Origin: an uncultured Blautia sp.
GTDB lineage: Bacteria > Bacillota > Clostridia > Lachnospirales > Lachnospiraceae
Direction of reading: 5' to 3'
Assembly: GCA_946557785.1 (NCBI GenBank)
Contig: CAMNTH010000001.1
Coordinates: forward strand, 124,001-188,000
Length of the DNA stretch: 64,000 bases
Shown here: piece after piece, positions 17,669 to 27,725 of the stretch
Numbering within the stretch: the stretch's first letter is position 1
Layout: every line of letters begins with the position of its first letter
The notes under the pieces: model-generated
Seen by the model: the letters and a program-made list of their open reading frames with translations, nothing else
Database searches by the model: none
Told to the model about the DNA's origin: nothing
Position numbers and translations under genes: made by a program

Positions 17669-20275
17669 ATGAAAAAGTGGTATAGAAGCAATATTGTAAA
17701 ATTGATTTTGGTTGTGGCTCTTCTGGGGGCAGTGGTGCTTGGTGCAGCCTGCGGCGCTCTGGCAGTGGGAATGGCATCCCAGGATTATCTTTTGTGGGAA
17801 GACAGTAGTGATACTTATATTGAGTCAGAGGGATTTACCAGCAAGGTTTTTACGGATGTACAATGGATATTAAGGGGACTGGAAGCTGGGAATATGCTTT
17901 CTTTGGAGCAAGCTGGAGGAAAGGGCAGGATCATTGACCTTCAGGAAGTTTATGATGGAAAGGATCCCACTTTTCAGAATACATCAGGCCTTGCCTATTC
18001 TATTGGGGACCTGAAGGACTGGGCCGGATCCATAGAAAGTGCGGATTTGACGGATAAGAACGTAATCGTATGTGTGCCTGAAGACGGAAGGGAAGAAGAT
18101 TATTACTATTATTATGATGAGTTCTGCAGCATGGTGGAGAATGGTGATATTGAGCTTGAACTGGAAGAAATGGAGCTGGATGGCGCATCTGAGGAAGAAG
18201 TCATAAAGGAACTTCTTGGAGAAGTGAAACATGTACAGCTTTATAGTACAGATTATGCCCTCCGATCTATCACAGATAAAAAAAGGAATATGAGATATGA
18301 GTGTGTTTTCCCGGTGGGTTCTGCCTGTTTTATGGAAAAATATCCTCCTGTAGGGGCAGATAACCTTTTGGAGGTTTTGAATAAAAATCCAAATTGGCAG
18401 GGAAGGATCATGGATGCATATAGCGCTTTGGAGCAGATCATGATGGAAATCATGGGAATGACCGAGGCGGAAGATGTTCTTGCAGACAATTATCAGGAGG
18501 GAAATACAAACCTTACTTATTTTTATGTGGATCCGGATAGGGGAAGAGTCTATACAAATAAGAGTATATTTGCTGAAAAGCCATATGGATTTGAAGACTA
18601 TAATAAGGTTCTGGAAGAAGTTGCAGGAATGGAGGCATTTGCCATTATTAAGCCCAAGCTTGAGGAATGCGTATCTAATATGAACTTTGGCGATGAGTCA
18701 GGACTTATGGTATGGCAGCATACAGTGAAAAATAATAGCTTTTCTGATGACTGTATTTTTGCGGTAGCTGCAGATGGGGAATTTTCCATTGAAGATTCCT
18801 ATGCAAGTGCAAATAGATATTATGAAAGTTATATAAGGTTAAGAAGGCCTGTAATGGGGCTGTTTGTCCTGTCAATTGTGCTATTTCTCATAAGCGCCGT
18901 ATGGCTGACCGTTATAGCGGGAAAAAGGGGAGGGGATGAAGAAATTCATCTCAATGGATTTGACCGGATTTATACGGAGATTGCTGCTGCGGTAGTATGT
19001 GCAGCTGGTGCGCTTCCCCCAGCAGGGGTGATTGAGCTGGCAGGATATAAAGTGCATGCAAGTGACACAGTATTTCCTTTCCTGCTTGCAGGAATAGGAC
19101 TTTATGTGGCTATGGTATGCCTGGCAGGATACCTCAGCTTTGTAAGAAGATTAAAGGCAAGGACTCTTTGGAAAAACAGTGTTTTGAGGCATATTCTAAA
19201 AGCTGCAAGAATAGTGCTTAGAAAGCTGATGGCTGTCCTTGAAGTTTACTCAAGAAATACGCTCAGCAAAATAAAACTGACACTGATGGCAGGCGTGTTC
19301 CTGTTGGTGCAGTTTATGCTTACCGGATTTTTTATGGGAGGAATGGTTCCGTTTTTCTTCCTGCTGATAGTCTTTGATGGGGCTGCCCTTGTTTATGTTC
19401 TTTGGAAAGCAGACGGGATCGATAAAATCCTGGAAGGCCTGAAACGTATTTTTGGAGGTGATCTTCAGTATAAGATCCCTACAGACCGGCTGAGAGGTGA
19501 TCAGAAGAACATGGCGGAATATATCAATAATATTGGAAGCGGACTTGATGCAGCAGTGGACAGCAGTCTGAAAAACGAGCGAATGAAGACGGAACTGATT
19601 ACCAACGTGTCCCACGATATCAAAACTCCTCTGACATCCATTATCAATTATGTAGATTTATTAAAAAGAGAAAACTTTCAGGATCCGAAAATCTGCGGAT
19701 ATCTGGAGGTTCTGGAAGCAAAAGCCCAGAGGCTGAAGGTTTTGACAGAGGATGTTGTGGAGGCCTCCAAAGCCAGCTCAGGTACATTAACCCTTGAAAT
19801 GGTGAACCTGGATTTTTCCGAAATGCTCTATCAGGTCATGGGCGAATTTGAAGAGAAATTTGAAGAGAGAAATCTAACGCTGATGGTGCACCTGACAGAG
19901 GAACCCGGGATTATCCGTGCAGACGGCAGAAGACTGTGGCGTGTTTTGGAAAACGTGTTCAACAATGTGGTAAAATATGCATTGGAAGGAACCAGGGTTT
20001 ATGTGCAGACAACGCCGGAGAAAGGAAGAATTGTATTCTCCCTGAAAAATATCTCCGCCCAGGCTCTGAATATTTCTGCAGAGCAGCTTACAGAACGATT
20101 TATCCGGGGCGATGTCTCCAGAAATACAGAGGGAAGCGGCCTTGGCTTATCCATAGCAAAGAGCCTGACAGAGCTTCAGGGCGGTGATTTCCGCCTGTAT
20201 GTAGACGGAGATTTGTTTAAGGTAATCATTACGTTCCCCCTGGTGAAAACAGGGGAGAAGGGGAAGACTAAATAA
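17669..20275 (+). CDS. Large membrane sensor histidine kinase
   Basis: An 868-residue kinase. An N-terminal membrane span (residues ~10-35) is followed by a ~350-residue outside domain rich in acidic residues, a second span near 395-415, and several more hydrophobic segments (about 440-490 and 540-590). Then come a HisKA domain with phospho-acceptor H649 in NVSHDIKTPLTSI and an ATPase domain with N-box NVFNNVVKYA and G-box GSGLGLSIAK. It partners the response regulator 57 bases upstream. The signal is unknown; the extra membrane helices are typical of a Lachnospiraceae subgroup. Confidence 0.93.
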   Translation: MKKWYRSNIVKLILVVALLGAVVLGAACGALAVGMASQDYLLWEDSSDTYIESEGFTSKVFTDVQWILRGLEAGNMLSLEQAGGKGRIIDLQEVYDGKDPTFQNTSGLAYSIGDLKDWAGSIESADLTDKNVIVCVPEDGREEDYYYYYDEFCSMVENGDIELELEEMELDGASEEEVIKELLGEVKHVQLYSTDYALRSITDKKRNMRYECVFPVGSACFMEKYPPVGADNLLEVLNKNPNWQGRIMDAYSALEQIMMEIMGMTEAEDVLADNYQEGNTNLTYFYVDPDRGRVYTNKSIFAEKPYGFEDYNKVLEEVAGMEAFAIIKPKLEECVSNMNFGDESGLMVWQHTVKNNSFSDDCIFAVAADGEFSIEDSYASANRYYESYIRLRRPVMGLFVLSIVLFLISAVWLTVIAGKRGGDEEIHLNGFDRIYTEIAAAVVCAAGALPPAGVIELAGYKVHASDTVFPFLLAGIGLYVAMVCLAGYLSFVRRLKARTLWKNSVLRHILKAARIVLRKLMAVLEVYSRNTLSKIKLTLMAGVFLLVQFMLTGFFMGGMVPFFFLLIVFDGAALVYVLWKADGIDKILEGLKRIFGGDLQYKIPTDRLRGDQKNMAEYINNIGSGLDAAVDSSLKNERMKTELITNVSHDIKTPLTSIINYVDLLKRENFQDPKICGYLEVLEAKAQRLKVLTEDVVEASKASSGTLTLEMVNLDFSEMLYQVMGEFEEKFEERNLTLMVHLTEEPGIIRADGRRLWRVLENVFNNVVKYALEGTRVYVQTTPEKGRIVFSLKNISAQALNISAEQLTERFIRGDVSRNTEGSGLGLSIAKSLTELQGGDFRLYVDGDLFKVIITFPLVKTGEKGKTK

Positions 20276-20290
20276 TTGGATGATCATCCA

Positions 20291-21121
20291 TCATTCTTCC
20301 TTCCCAAGTTCCCAGAACGCTACAGCGCTTGCAGCGGCAACATTCAGGGAATCTACTCCATGGGACATGGGGATGCGGACAGTGTAATCACAGTCTTGGA
20401 TGGTACAGGGAGAGAGTCCATCTCCCTCTGTACCAAGAATCAAAGCTAATTTTTCCTCGGCTTTCAGCCGGGGATTTTTAATGCTTATGGAATTGTCACT
20501 TAATGCCATTGCTGCGGTTTTAAAGCCCAGCTCCTTTAAAAGCTTCATGCCTTTTCCAGGCCAGTCATCCGGACGCTGTCCAAGAAATGTCCATGGAATC
20601 TGGAAAACAGTACCCATACTGACTCTGCTTGCACGTCTGTACAGCGGATTGCTGCATCCAGGGGTAAGAAGAACAGCATCCATGTTGAGGGCAGCAGCAG
20701 AACGGAAAATGGCTCCTACATTGGTAGGATTTACAACATTTTCTAATACGGCAATGCGGCGGGCATTGGCGCATACTTCCCAGACAGCAGGAAGAGGCGG
20801 CCTTTTCATGGCGCACAACATACCTCTGGTAAGCTGAAAACCTGTAAGCTGTGTCAAAACATCAAATTCAGCAGTAAAAACAGGAATGTCCCCGCATCGC
20901 CCAATTACGCCTTTTCCCTGGCCTCCAATATGCTTCCGTTCCAATAACAGAGAAGCAGGAACACATCCAGCGTCCAGGGCACGTTCAATAACCATGGGGC
21001 TCTCCGCAATGAAAAGTCCCTTTTCCGGTTCATGACGGTTCAGAAGCTGGTTTTCAGTAAGACGGGCATAAACGTCCAGTTCAGGCGCACCGAAGTTGGT
21101 TATTTCAATAATATTTGACAT
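20291..21121 (-). CDS. TrmH/SpoU-family RNA methyltransferase
   Basis: A 276-residue SPOUT-fold enzyme that methylates a ribose 2'-OH of tRNA or rRNA using S-adenosylmethionine. The three SpoU motifs are NPTNVGAIFRSAAALN, LILGTEGDGLSP and IPMSHGVDSLNVAAA; a short N-terminal substrate-binding part precedes them. ATG 21121 follows AAGGAG at seven bases; the longer frame to 21199 overlaps the DUF2461 gene. Exact RNA target is not predictable. Confidence 0.92.
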   Translation of the reverse strand: MSNIIEITNFGAPELDVYARLTENQLLNRHEPEKGLFIAESPMVIERALDAGCVPASLLLERKHIGGQGKGVIGRCGDIPVFTAEFDVLTQLTGFQLTRGMLCAMKRPPLPAVWEVCANARRIAVLENVVNPTNVGAIFRSAAALNMDAVLLTPGCSNPLYRRASRVSMGTVFQIPWTFLGQRPDDWPGKGMKLLKELGFKTAAMALSDNSISIKNPRLKAEEKLALILGTEGDGLSPCTIQDCDYTVRIPMSHGVDSLNVAAASAVAFWELGKEE

Positions 21122-21167
21122 AGAGATCTCCTTAATTCTTAGTTTTACTGCCGGTGTCTGACAGGAA

Positions 21168-21854
21168 TCATGATCTTGCGGGCATCTGGAAGTTGGCAAG
21201 GGCTTTGTTCAAATAGTCGTTGAAAGGCTTCATAATTTTGAAAAGCTCCGCTGCCTTTAGGGTAAATGCCTTTGCATCGTACAGTTCTTCATCTTTCACA
21301 GGGTATTCCAGATACCAGCTCTTATACTTCAAAAATTCTGCCTGAGGGTGATCCTTCTCGAAGCCTGCAGGAACCTTCTTCAGTGCTGCTCCCTTTACAG
21401 TGAAATATTGTTCAAATGTCGGCTCATGAATGATCTTTTCCCATTCCCCGCCATTTTGGGCAATATAATTTCGTATCATCGTGGTTGCATCTTTGAACAT
21501 ATCTGCAAATAAGCCGCCTCCTAAGAAAGATTGTCCGCCGGGTTTTATCATAAGATAATATCCCACAGGGACGGGAAGTTTTCCTTTAGAGGAGATATGA
21601 GCGCGAAAAGCAGGATTATACGGCGATTTATCATGGCTGAATCGGGTATCTCTTACAATTTTAAATGTGAGATCTTTCGGAACATTATGTAAGATACTTC
21701 CGTCAAATTTCCCTATTTCCAATATCAATGTCTGCAATAGTTCCTCAAACTGGCCATTTGCCCTTTTATAGTCTTCCTTGTTGGCATGATACCATTCGCG
21801 GCTGTTATTCTTGCTTAATGCCCATAAATAGTCCATAATGAACTGTGTATTCAT
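21168..21854 (-). CDS. DUF2461-family protein
   Basis: A 228-residue protein of the DUF2461/TIGR02453 family: N-terminal LWALSKNNSREWYHANKEDY, then FKIVRDTRFSHDKSPYNPAFRA and GGGLFADM. No enzymatic activity is established for the family. No signal peptide or membrane span. AAAGGAG lies upstream of the ATG. Between the sigma factor and the methyltransferase on the same strand, so likely co-transcribed. Confidence 0.88.
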   Translation of the reverse strand: MNTQFIMDYLWALSKNNSREWYHANKEDYKRANGQFEELLQTLILEIGKFDGSILHNVPKDLTFKIVRDTRFSHDKSPYNPAFRAHISSKGKLPVPVGYYLMIKPGGQSFLGGGLFADMFKDATTMIRNYIAQNGGEWEKIIHEPTFEQYFTVKGAALKKVPAGFEKDHPQAEFLKYKSWYLEYPVKDEELYDAKAFTLKAAELFKIMKPFNDYLNKALANFQMPARS

Positions 21855-21869
21855 AATTTTTTATCTCCT

Positions 21870-22721
21870 TTATGAATTTTCGATAATAGAAAATTGTGTG
21901 GAATTTAAAAATTCCTGTATCAAATGCTTCGTGCGTTCAGGAGATTTGTAGGGTTTGCAGAAAGAAAAATCCTGAGAGAGGTCGTCAATATCCTCCATAG
22001 CGCATTTTACATCAAGGATGGTTCTAATGGGGAACTCCTGGGCTGTTGTATAATCAAGATGAAGGGGATTGATCCTGTGGTTTTGGATGGCATAATTGAT
22101 TCTGTCTTTACACTTGCATCTGCTGCTGCCATATTCTCCGCAATACTGACCAAGAAAATCCGCCATTTTTTTCCGCACCCGTGAAAGCCGCTGACGATAA
22201 GTTTCCGGTGTTATTCCCAAAATATCTCCTGCAATGCGGCTGTCAAGCTTGAACATGGTTCCCAGTATGAAAATACATCTGCTTTCCCCGTCGAGGCATT
22301 GCAGCATGACGTTTGTACAGGCCATTTTTAGTTCCTCTGCAAGAATACCCTTATCTACATTCTGGGTTAAATCCGGCACATCTTCTATCTTTCCGTTTGC
22401 TATGTCATCCCCGTAGTATTCAAAACTTAGGGGACAGTGGGCAAACATATGCTTTCTATAGTTTTTCAGATGATTCACTGCAATGCGAAATACCCATGTT
22501 GTAAAGGAACTGTCACCTCGAAAAGAGGAGAGATGGGTGATCATTTTCAGCAAAATGTCTTGTGCTGCATCTTCCGCATCTGCAAATGTGCCTAGCATAC
22601 GCAGGGATATGCTGAATACAATATCCTGCACTTTTGCAACAAGAGATTCAAGGGATTCTTTGTCTCCGGCCAAGGCTTTATCAACCAAAGCCTGTAGTTC
22701 TTCATTCGCTTGTTTATTCAT
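21870..22721 (-). CDS. ECF-type sigma-70 factor with C-terminal extension
   Basis: A 283-residue sigma factor. Region 2 spans residues ~20-90 (FADAEDAAQDILLKMITHLS, SFTTWVFRIAVNHLKNYRK) and region 4 ~130-185 (SRIAGDILGITPETYRQRLSR). Typical ECF factors are ~160-200 residues; here ~95 more residues follow, beginning with a Cys cluster CGEYGSSRCKCKD and a segment NHRINPLHLDYTTAQEFPI. The extension may sense a signal or replace an anti-sigma factor; none is seen nearby. Start preceded by AGGAGGTAAAAAAAT. Confidence 0.88.
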   Translation of the reverse strand: MNKQANEELQALVDKALAGDKESLESLVAKVQDIVFSISLRMLGTFADAEDAAQDILLKMITHLSSFRGDSSFTTWVFRIAVNHLKNYRKHMFAHCPLSFEYYGDDIANGKIEDVPDLTQNVDKGILAEELKMACTNVMLQCLDGESRCIFILGTMFKLDSRIAGDILGITPETYRQRLSRVRKKMADFLGQYCGEYGSSRCKCKDRINYAIQNHRINPLHLDYTTAQEFPIRTILDVKCAMEDIDDLSQDFSFCKPYKSPERTKHLIQEFLNSTQFSIIENS

Positions 22722-22891
22722 ATTTTTTTACCTCCTGTTTAATTAGACAACATATCCGGGTCTGTGTGACAGAAAAATGAACGGACTCCAAATGTTTTAC
22801 AGTGAACAATAAAATAGTAGCAAGGTTTTATTTATGTGTCAACACAGGGTGGAGAGAAAAAGAGATGTTAGGAACATGCTGCGGAAGGAAA

Positions 22892-23422
22892 ATGGAAAAG
22901 TATATACCGGACTATATTGTTTTTGACCTGGAAACAACGGGAGTATCTGTAAATTCCGATGAGATTATTGAAATATCTGCTTTAAAAATAGAAAAGGGGA
23001 GGGTAATAGAGGAATTTACAACACTGGTAAATCCCCTGCGGCCCATTCCTTATGCTGCAAGTATGGTAAATGGAATTACAGATGAAATGGTTGCACAGGC
23101 TCCTGTACTTCAGGAGGCCTTAGCAGATTTCCTAGATTTTGCGGGAAATTCCGTGCTTGTGGGGCACAATATCCATACCTTTGATATGAAATTCATATAC
23201 AGGGCTGTGCAGGAGTTTTACGGGAAAACATGGAGCAACGACTATGTGGATACCTTGAGCATGGCCAGAAGCTGCCTTCCCAAGCTTAGACGTTACAGAT
23301 TGGTAGATTTGGTAGAACATTAAAGAATGAGAAGCGGCAGATACGGCGAGTTCTGGGGCTGCAGCGTATATCCCCAATGCAGATATACGGAAAATATACG
23401 CTCTGAAGGAAGCCGTGTATAG
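22892..23422 (+). pseudogene. DEDDh 3'-5' exonuclease with zinc-ribbon tail, degraded
   Basis: DnaQ-like exonuclease of the epsilon/PolC type. Exo I VFDLETTG and Exo II VGHNIHTFDMKF are intact, but the protein stops at VEH (23321) just before the expected final motif HRALxD. The same frame, without any shift, continues after the stop as GRYGEFWGCSVYPQCRYTEN up to 23420; that is the second half of a topoisomerase-type zinc ribbon that ends many clostridial proteins of this kind. So the stretch with the catalytic Asp/His and the first CxxC has been lost and a stop now lies at the scar. The 143-residue product is probably inactive. Confidence 0.7.
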
Positions 23423-23432
23423 AACGGCTTCC
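23408..23432 (+). terminator. Hairpin at the end of the exonuclease remnant
   Basis: GGAAGCCGT and ACGGCTTCC form a perfect nine-base stem with a seven-base loop. No T-run follows, so terminator activity is uncertain. It lies between convergent genes. Confidence 0.45.
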
Positions 23433-23443
23433 AGGCAGGGCGG

Positions 23444-24445
23444 TTATTGGTTAATATTACAATGTATCATATGCTTTCTATATTCAGAAGGCGTCTTATT
23501 AAACTCTTCCTGGAAAAATTTGTAGAAGCTTGTTATATTGGTGTATCCTACTGCAGCGGCAATTTCATCTACAGACATGTTTGTCTTTGTAAGCAGACTT
23601 TCAGCCTGCTTCATACGAATTTTTTTGATCATGGTTTGGTAGGATATCCCAAATTTCTGGCGGATTAATCTGGATAAATATTTTTCATTATATCCAAAAA
23701 GATAGGAAATTTCTTTTAATGTTACTTTGTTATAATGTTTGTAAATGTAGGTAATAATACTGGAGAGCTGCATGGTATTGGGAAGCATATCCGTGAAGCC
23801 TTCCTGCTTCCAATAATCACGGGACATATATGCAAAGCAAAGCTCCAGCATTTTTTGCATGATAAAATAAAAATCTTGATTTTTATTGAAGAATTCCCAA
23901 ATCATTTGATCTAATAAAATATTTAAATGTGATTCTGGCTGGTGGTTTATAATAAGATAATCGGAAACCGTGTCAATCTGATACATAAGATTTACAATAA
24001 AGTTTGAGACACAGTTATCGGACATCAAGGAAGTAAAGATACTATGAAACCTCTTTTTCGGAATCAGAAAGTTAAAAATAATAGTATCTGAGGAGTCTGT
24101 ATATAACCCATGCAGAGTCATGGGATTTAAAAGCATAACATCCCCCTGCGACAAGGTGATAGTATATTGGGGAAATCGGTTGATACAGCTTCCGCGGTAT
24201 AAATAAACCATTTCAAAGTAATCATGATTATGAAAATATTGTATGCCCATCTTACTTTCCGCAGGATGCATGGAAAGTTCAATAGGTCCTGACAAATCTT
24301 CATTTCCAAGGGGCGCTATGGTATAATATCCCTTTTCCTTCAGCTCGCGAAGGGCACGATTTTTATAGGCCTTGAACTGCTTTTGACTTTGGGGCTCTTC
24401 CTGTAAGGATTTTAGTTTTTCTACAATTTCTCTAAGCTCAACCAT
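23444..24445 (-). CDS. AraC-family regulator with cupin domain
   Basis: A 333-residue regulator. The N-terminal region has a cupin sensor (HNHDYFEMVYLYRGSCINRF, then LSQGDVMLLNPMTLHGLY); the C-terminal 100 residues carry paired helix-turn-helix units (VTLKEISYLFGYNEKYLSRL, then MSVDEIAAAVGYTNITSFYK). It diverges from the secreted GH106-like gene and most likely activates it in response to a plant or host glycan sugar (inference). Confidence 0.93.
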   Translation of the reverse strand: MVELREIVEKLKSLQEEPQSQKQFKAYKNRALRELKEKGYYTIAPLGNEDLSGPIELSMHPAESKMGIQYFHNHDYFEMVYLYRGSCINRFPQYTITLSQGDVMLLNPMTLHGLYTDSSDTIIFNFLIPKKRFHSIFTSLMSDNCVSNFIVNLMYQIDTVSDYLIINHQPESHLNILLDQMIWEFFNKNQDFYFIMQKMLELCFAYMSRDYWKQEGFTDMLPNTMQLSSIITYIYKHYNKVTLKEISYLFGYNEKYLSRLIRQKFGISYQTMIKKIRMKQAESLLTKTNMSVDEIAAAVGYTNITSFYKFFQEEFNKTPSEYRKHMIHCNINQ

Positions 24446-24635
24446 ATGTTTTTCTTCCCATCCATATAACCGTATTCTTTACCACCTACTTTCATAATAT
24501 ACTTGCGTTTCCTTGCATGTCAATTTTTATTGGCTTTTAAGTCACCTTTCGTTATAGAAATAGTGACGCTTTGATAGTGCTGTTTTTAGTGCGGTAAAGT
24601 ATAATCTATTTACTAAAACGAAGGAGGGTTTTCTT

Positions 24636-27600
24636 ATGAAAAACAAGATTGTGTTGTCGCTGCTCCTGGCATCTATGCTGGGAACAGGAATTACCCCTGT
24701 TATGGCTGAGGAGGCGAATGGAGCAGCCCCAGATGCACAGGCGATTGTAGAATTGTTTCAAAATCCGGATACAGCCTCCAAAGGTATGTTCCGTTACTGG
24801 CTTCCTGATGGAGGAGAAAGCTACGAACGCCTTGAAACTGAAATGACGGATATGTATAACTCAGGCTTTGGAGGCGTAGAAATAGCTTTCTTTCCGGGTA
24901 CTACAAAATTTGATAACAGTACATATGGCTGGGCAACGGAAAACTGGCGTACCGTTATGAAGAATATTTTAAAGATTGCAGCTTCTTTTGAAACACCATT
25001 TGTGGTGGACTTTACGATTACACCGGGATGGCCGGTGGCTTTCAATAGCATCGACCCTAATGATGAAGCGGCAGATAAGGAGCTGGTAACTTCTTATACA
25101 AAGATTACTTCCGCAGATGCTGTCATGGAGATTCCCATGGCGGATATTGTCACAGGCGATGCTGTAGAAAATCCGTTTATTATCAGGAACGATTTGATTG
25201 CGGCTGTGATCGGACGCGTAAAATCTGCAGATGAAAATGGGGTTCCGGTTTTGGATGTGGAATCACTTCAGACAGTGGAAACAAGCACCACAGGAAAAAC
25301 AACGGTAGCAGGCATTCCAAGCGTAGAAGGGTTAGATAAGGAATCTGAGGAGTACAAATATATTGTAGGGCTGTATGAAGGACAGGAGCCGGATACTTCC
25401 ATATATTTCAAGGATTCCGCAGGCAACCCTATAGATGTGAGGACAGCAAGAAAAGATACACAGGAATATTATCAGACAGATTTAGCGGCAGTAGACTTTG
25501 GCGAATATACGCCAAGCGAAGGAGAGGGACTTGCAGAAGGAGACTATGTTCTTTATGGATTCTACCAGAAGGGAACCGGCGCAACTACCCTTTCTATGGG
25601 AAATTATGCACCCTTTGAAGCGCCTCAGCCCGGTGTTCCCTATGAAACAAGCCCCTTTAGCAACGCAGCGGCAGATGAGATTAAATCCTTCCTGGATGAG
25701 AATATTTTTTGTGATGAGGAGCTTGTTTCTCTGATGCAGGATGCTGCTGTAAGATGCGGCGGAGCTATTTTTGAAGACTCGCTGGAAAATGGATATCCCA
25801 ATGGAATTGCCTGGAACGGCGAACTGGCTCAGTCCTTCCAGGAAGAGATGAATTATGATATTTTGAAATATCTTCCTCTGATAACCGGAAAGGCGTCCTC
25901 AGAAGAGGCAGTTGATTCCGTTAAAAATGATTATAATACAGTGATCAGCCATATGTATCAGAAGTACCATATTACGCCTGTACAGGAATATGTTAACGAG
26001 AAGACAGGATTTGCATACCGTGCGCAGCCATATCTGACAAGAACCGGATTTGAGCTTGACTTAAGTGCAAATGCGGCACAGGTTGACATTGCGGAAGGAG
26101 AATCCCTGGCATTTGGAACAAATTACGATTCCTTCAGATTAGTTTCCGGAGGCGTGCATATTGCCGATAAAAAATATGTATCCAGCGAGTCCTTTGCAAT
26201 CCAGGAAGGTATTTCCTATAACCTTCCATGGGAACGCGTTGTAAAAATCATGAACGGTGACTTTGCAGCAGGCGTAAACAGGCTTATTTTCCACGGATCA
26301 TCTCCGATGTTGTCTGAAGCCTGTGACCCGGAGGCGTCATACTTTAATAACTGGCCAGGATGGTCTGCATTCTCATTTGTATGTACAGACGACTGGAATG
26401 CAAGGCAGCCTCATTGGGAGAACATTCATATTCTTTCTGATTATATTGCACGTAATCAAAGCGTACTGCAGAATGGTACTGCAAAAATGGATCTGTTGGT
26501 TTATGATACAGATGCATATGATTACAGCACCAGAAAGAGGGACGGTGATAATTCAGCTTTGACAAAGCTTTTGGACGCAGGATATACATATGATGCTGTT
26601 TCTACAGACGGACTTCTTTTAGATCAGCTTACTGCAGCTGAGGGGACGCTTGCATCTGCGGAATACAAAGCAGTTATTGTAAATAATATTGAACAAACAA
26701 CCATTGGGGCAATGAAACAGCTGCTGAACTTTGCGGAAGCCGGAATACCGATCGTATTCTATGATGCAGTACCGGGCAGAGGCATTGGAAGCAATGACAG
26801 CGCAGAAGAAATTCAGAATCTGTTATCTCAAATTATGGAGACGGGATGCGGATATCAGGCCGATAGTCAGGCTGAAGTCTTAAGGGTTCTGATTAAGGAG
26901 GATATTACGCCAAATGCTTCCTATATCCAGCAGAATCTGCGCAACATCATGCGTGAAGATACAGACGGAAGCAGATATTATTATCTGTATAATAATTCAG
27001 AAGATGAGATTGAGATTGATCTTGACCTTGCAGGAGAAGGAAATCTGTATTTGCTTAATGCATGGACAGGGGATATCCTTCCGTATGAGTGCGAACAGGA
27101 CGAAGATGTGATTCATACGACCTTGGCTTTAGACGGATATGGAACGGTTATTGCAGCCATTTCTCCCGATGATTCCGGATTCCAGGCTTCAGATGCCAGT
27201 GCAGCTGCTTTCAGAGGAAGAAAAGCGGTGAGTGAAACAGTGGCTCTTGATAATTGGAAGCTTTCCATTGAGAGCTGGGGACCTGATGCAGAGGCACCGG
27301 AATTATATGCAACAAAGAAAACAACAGTTGATTTCGGAGAAACTGCTTTGATGTCATGGGATAATCTGGCTGTAAGCGATGAGCAGCTGGCTGAGCTTGG
27401 GGTGGAAAGCATGGAGGCCGTTTCCGGAATTGGTTATTACACAACGGAAATAGAGCTGGAAAATGCGGGCGAGGCCTACCTGCGGCTTGACCATGGTACA
27501 GATATGATTACAGAAATCACGGTTAATGGACAGCCGGTAAAAGAACTGGATCCAACCAATACCCGCTATTATCTTGGCGATATGCTGACAACTGGAACCA

Positions 27601-27719
27601 ATACGATTCAGATTAAGTTAAACAGCACCCTGATTAACAGGATGAGAATAGAAAATCCGATGTATGAGTCCCTGGCAAAAGGTACCTACGGACTTACAGA
27701 AGCAGTGATAGAGTTCTAA
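24636..27719 (+). CDS. Secreted glycoside hydrolase, GH106-like (alpha-L-rhamnosidase family)
   Basis: A 1027-residue exported protein. Residues 1-24 are a signal peptide ending VMA. The mature N-terminal part (FRYWLPDGG, then MYNSGFGGVEIAFFPG, FVVDFTITPGWPVAF) matches the start of the GH106 catalytic barrel, and a beta-rich jelly-roll region with LRLDHGTDMITEITVNGQPV closes the protein as in glycosidases with galactose-binding-like domains. GH106 enzymes release L-rhamnose from pectins or glycosides. No membrane anchor or sortase motif is visible, so it may be free or loosely bound. Assignment is by overall pattern, not by a confirmed catalytic pair. Confidence 0.72.
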   Translation: MKNKIVLSLLLASMLGTGITPVMAEEANGAAPDAQAIVELFQNPDTASKGMFRYWLPDGGESYERLETEMTDMYNSGFGGVEIAFFPGTTKFDNSTYGWATENWRTVMKNILKIAASFETPFVVDFTITPGWPVAFNSIDPNDEAADKELVTSYTKITSADAVMEIPMADIVTGDAVENPFIIRNDLIAAVIGRVKSADENGVPVLDVESLQTVETSTTGKTTVAGIPSVEGLDKESEEYKYIVGLYEGQEPDTSIYFKDSAGNPIDVRTARKDTQEYYQTDLAAVDFGEYTPSEGEGLAEGDYVLYGFYQKGTGATTLSMGNYAPFEAPQPGVPYETSPFSNAAADEIKSFLDENIFCDEELVSLMQDAAVRCGGAIFEDSLENGYPNGIAWNGELAQSFQEEMNYDILKYLPLITGKASSEEAVDSVKNDYNTVISHMYQKYHITPVQEYVNEKTGFAYRAQPYLTRTGFELDLSANAAQVDIAEGESLAFGTNYDSFRLVSGGVHIADKKYVSSESFAIQEGISYNLPWERVVKIMNGDFAAGVNRLIFHGSSPMLSEACDPEASYFNNWPGWSAFSFVCTDDWNARQPHWENIHILSDYIARNQSVLQNGTAKMDLLVYDTDAYDYSTRKRDGDNSALTKLLDAGYTYDAVSTDGLLLDQLTAAEGTLASAEYKAVIVNNIEQTTIGAMKQLLNFAEAGIPIVFYDAVPGRGIGSNDSAEEIQNLLSQIMETGCGYQADSQAEVLRVLIKEDITPNASYIQQNLRNIMREDTDGSRYYYLYNNSEDEIEIDLDLAGEGNLYLLNAWTGDILPYECEQDEDVIHTTLALDGYGTVIAAISPDDSGFQASDASAAAFRGRKAVSETVALDNWKLSIESWGPDAEAPELYATKKTTVDFGETALMSWDNLAVSDEQLAELGVESMEAVSGIGYYTTEIELENAGEAYLRLDHGTDMITEITVNGQPVKELDPTNTRYYLGDMLTTGTNTIQIKLNSTLINRMRIENPMYESLAKGTYGLTEAVIEF

Positions 27720-27725
27720 AATTTG

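Noticed and set aside
20278-20289. Perfect 12-base palindrome GGATGATCATCC between the histidine kinase and methyltransferase genes.
   Set aside because: No loop or T-run to act as terminator and no matching copies nearby; most likely chance in a convergent gap.
24541-24567. GTCAC/GTGAC repeat upstream of the GH106-like gene as an AraC binding site.
   Set aside because: Short arms, no repeat of the motif near the GH78 gene, and AraC sites are usually direct repeats.
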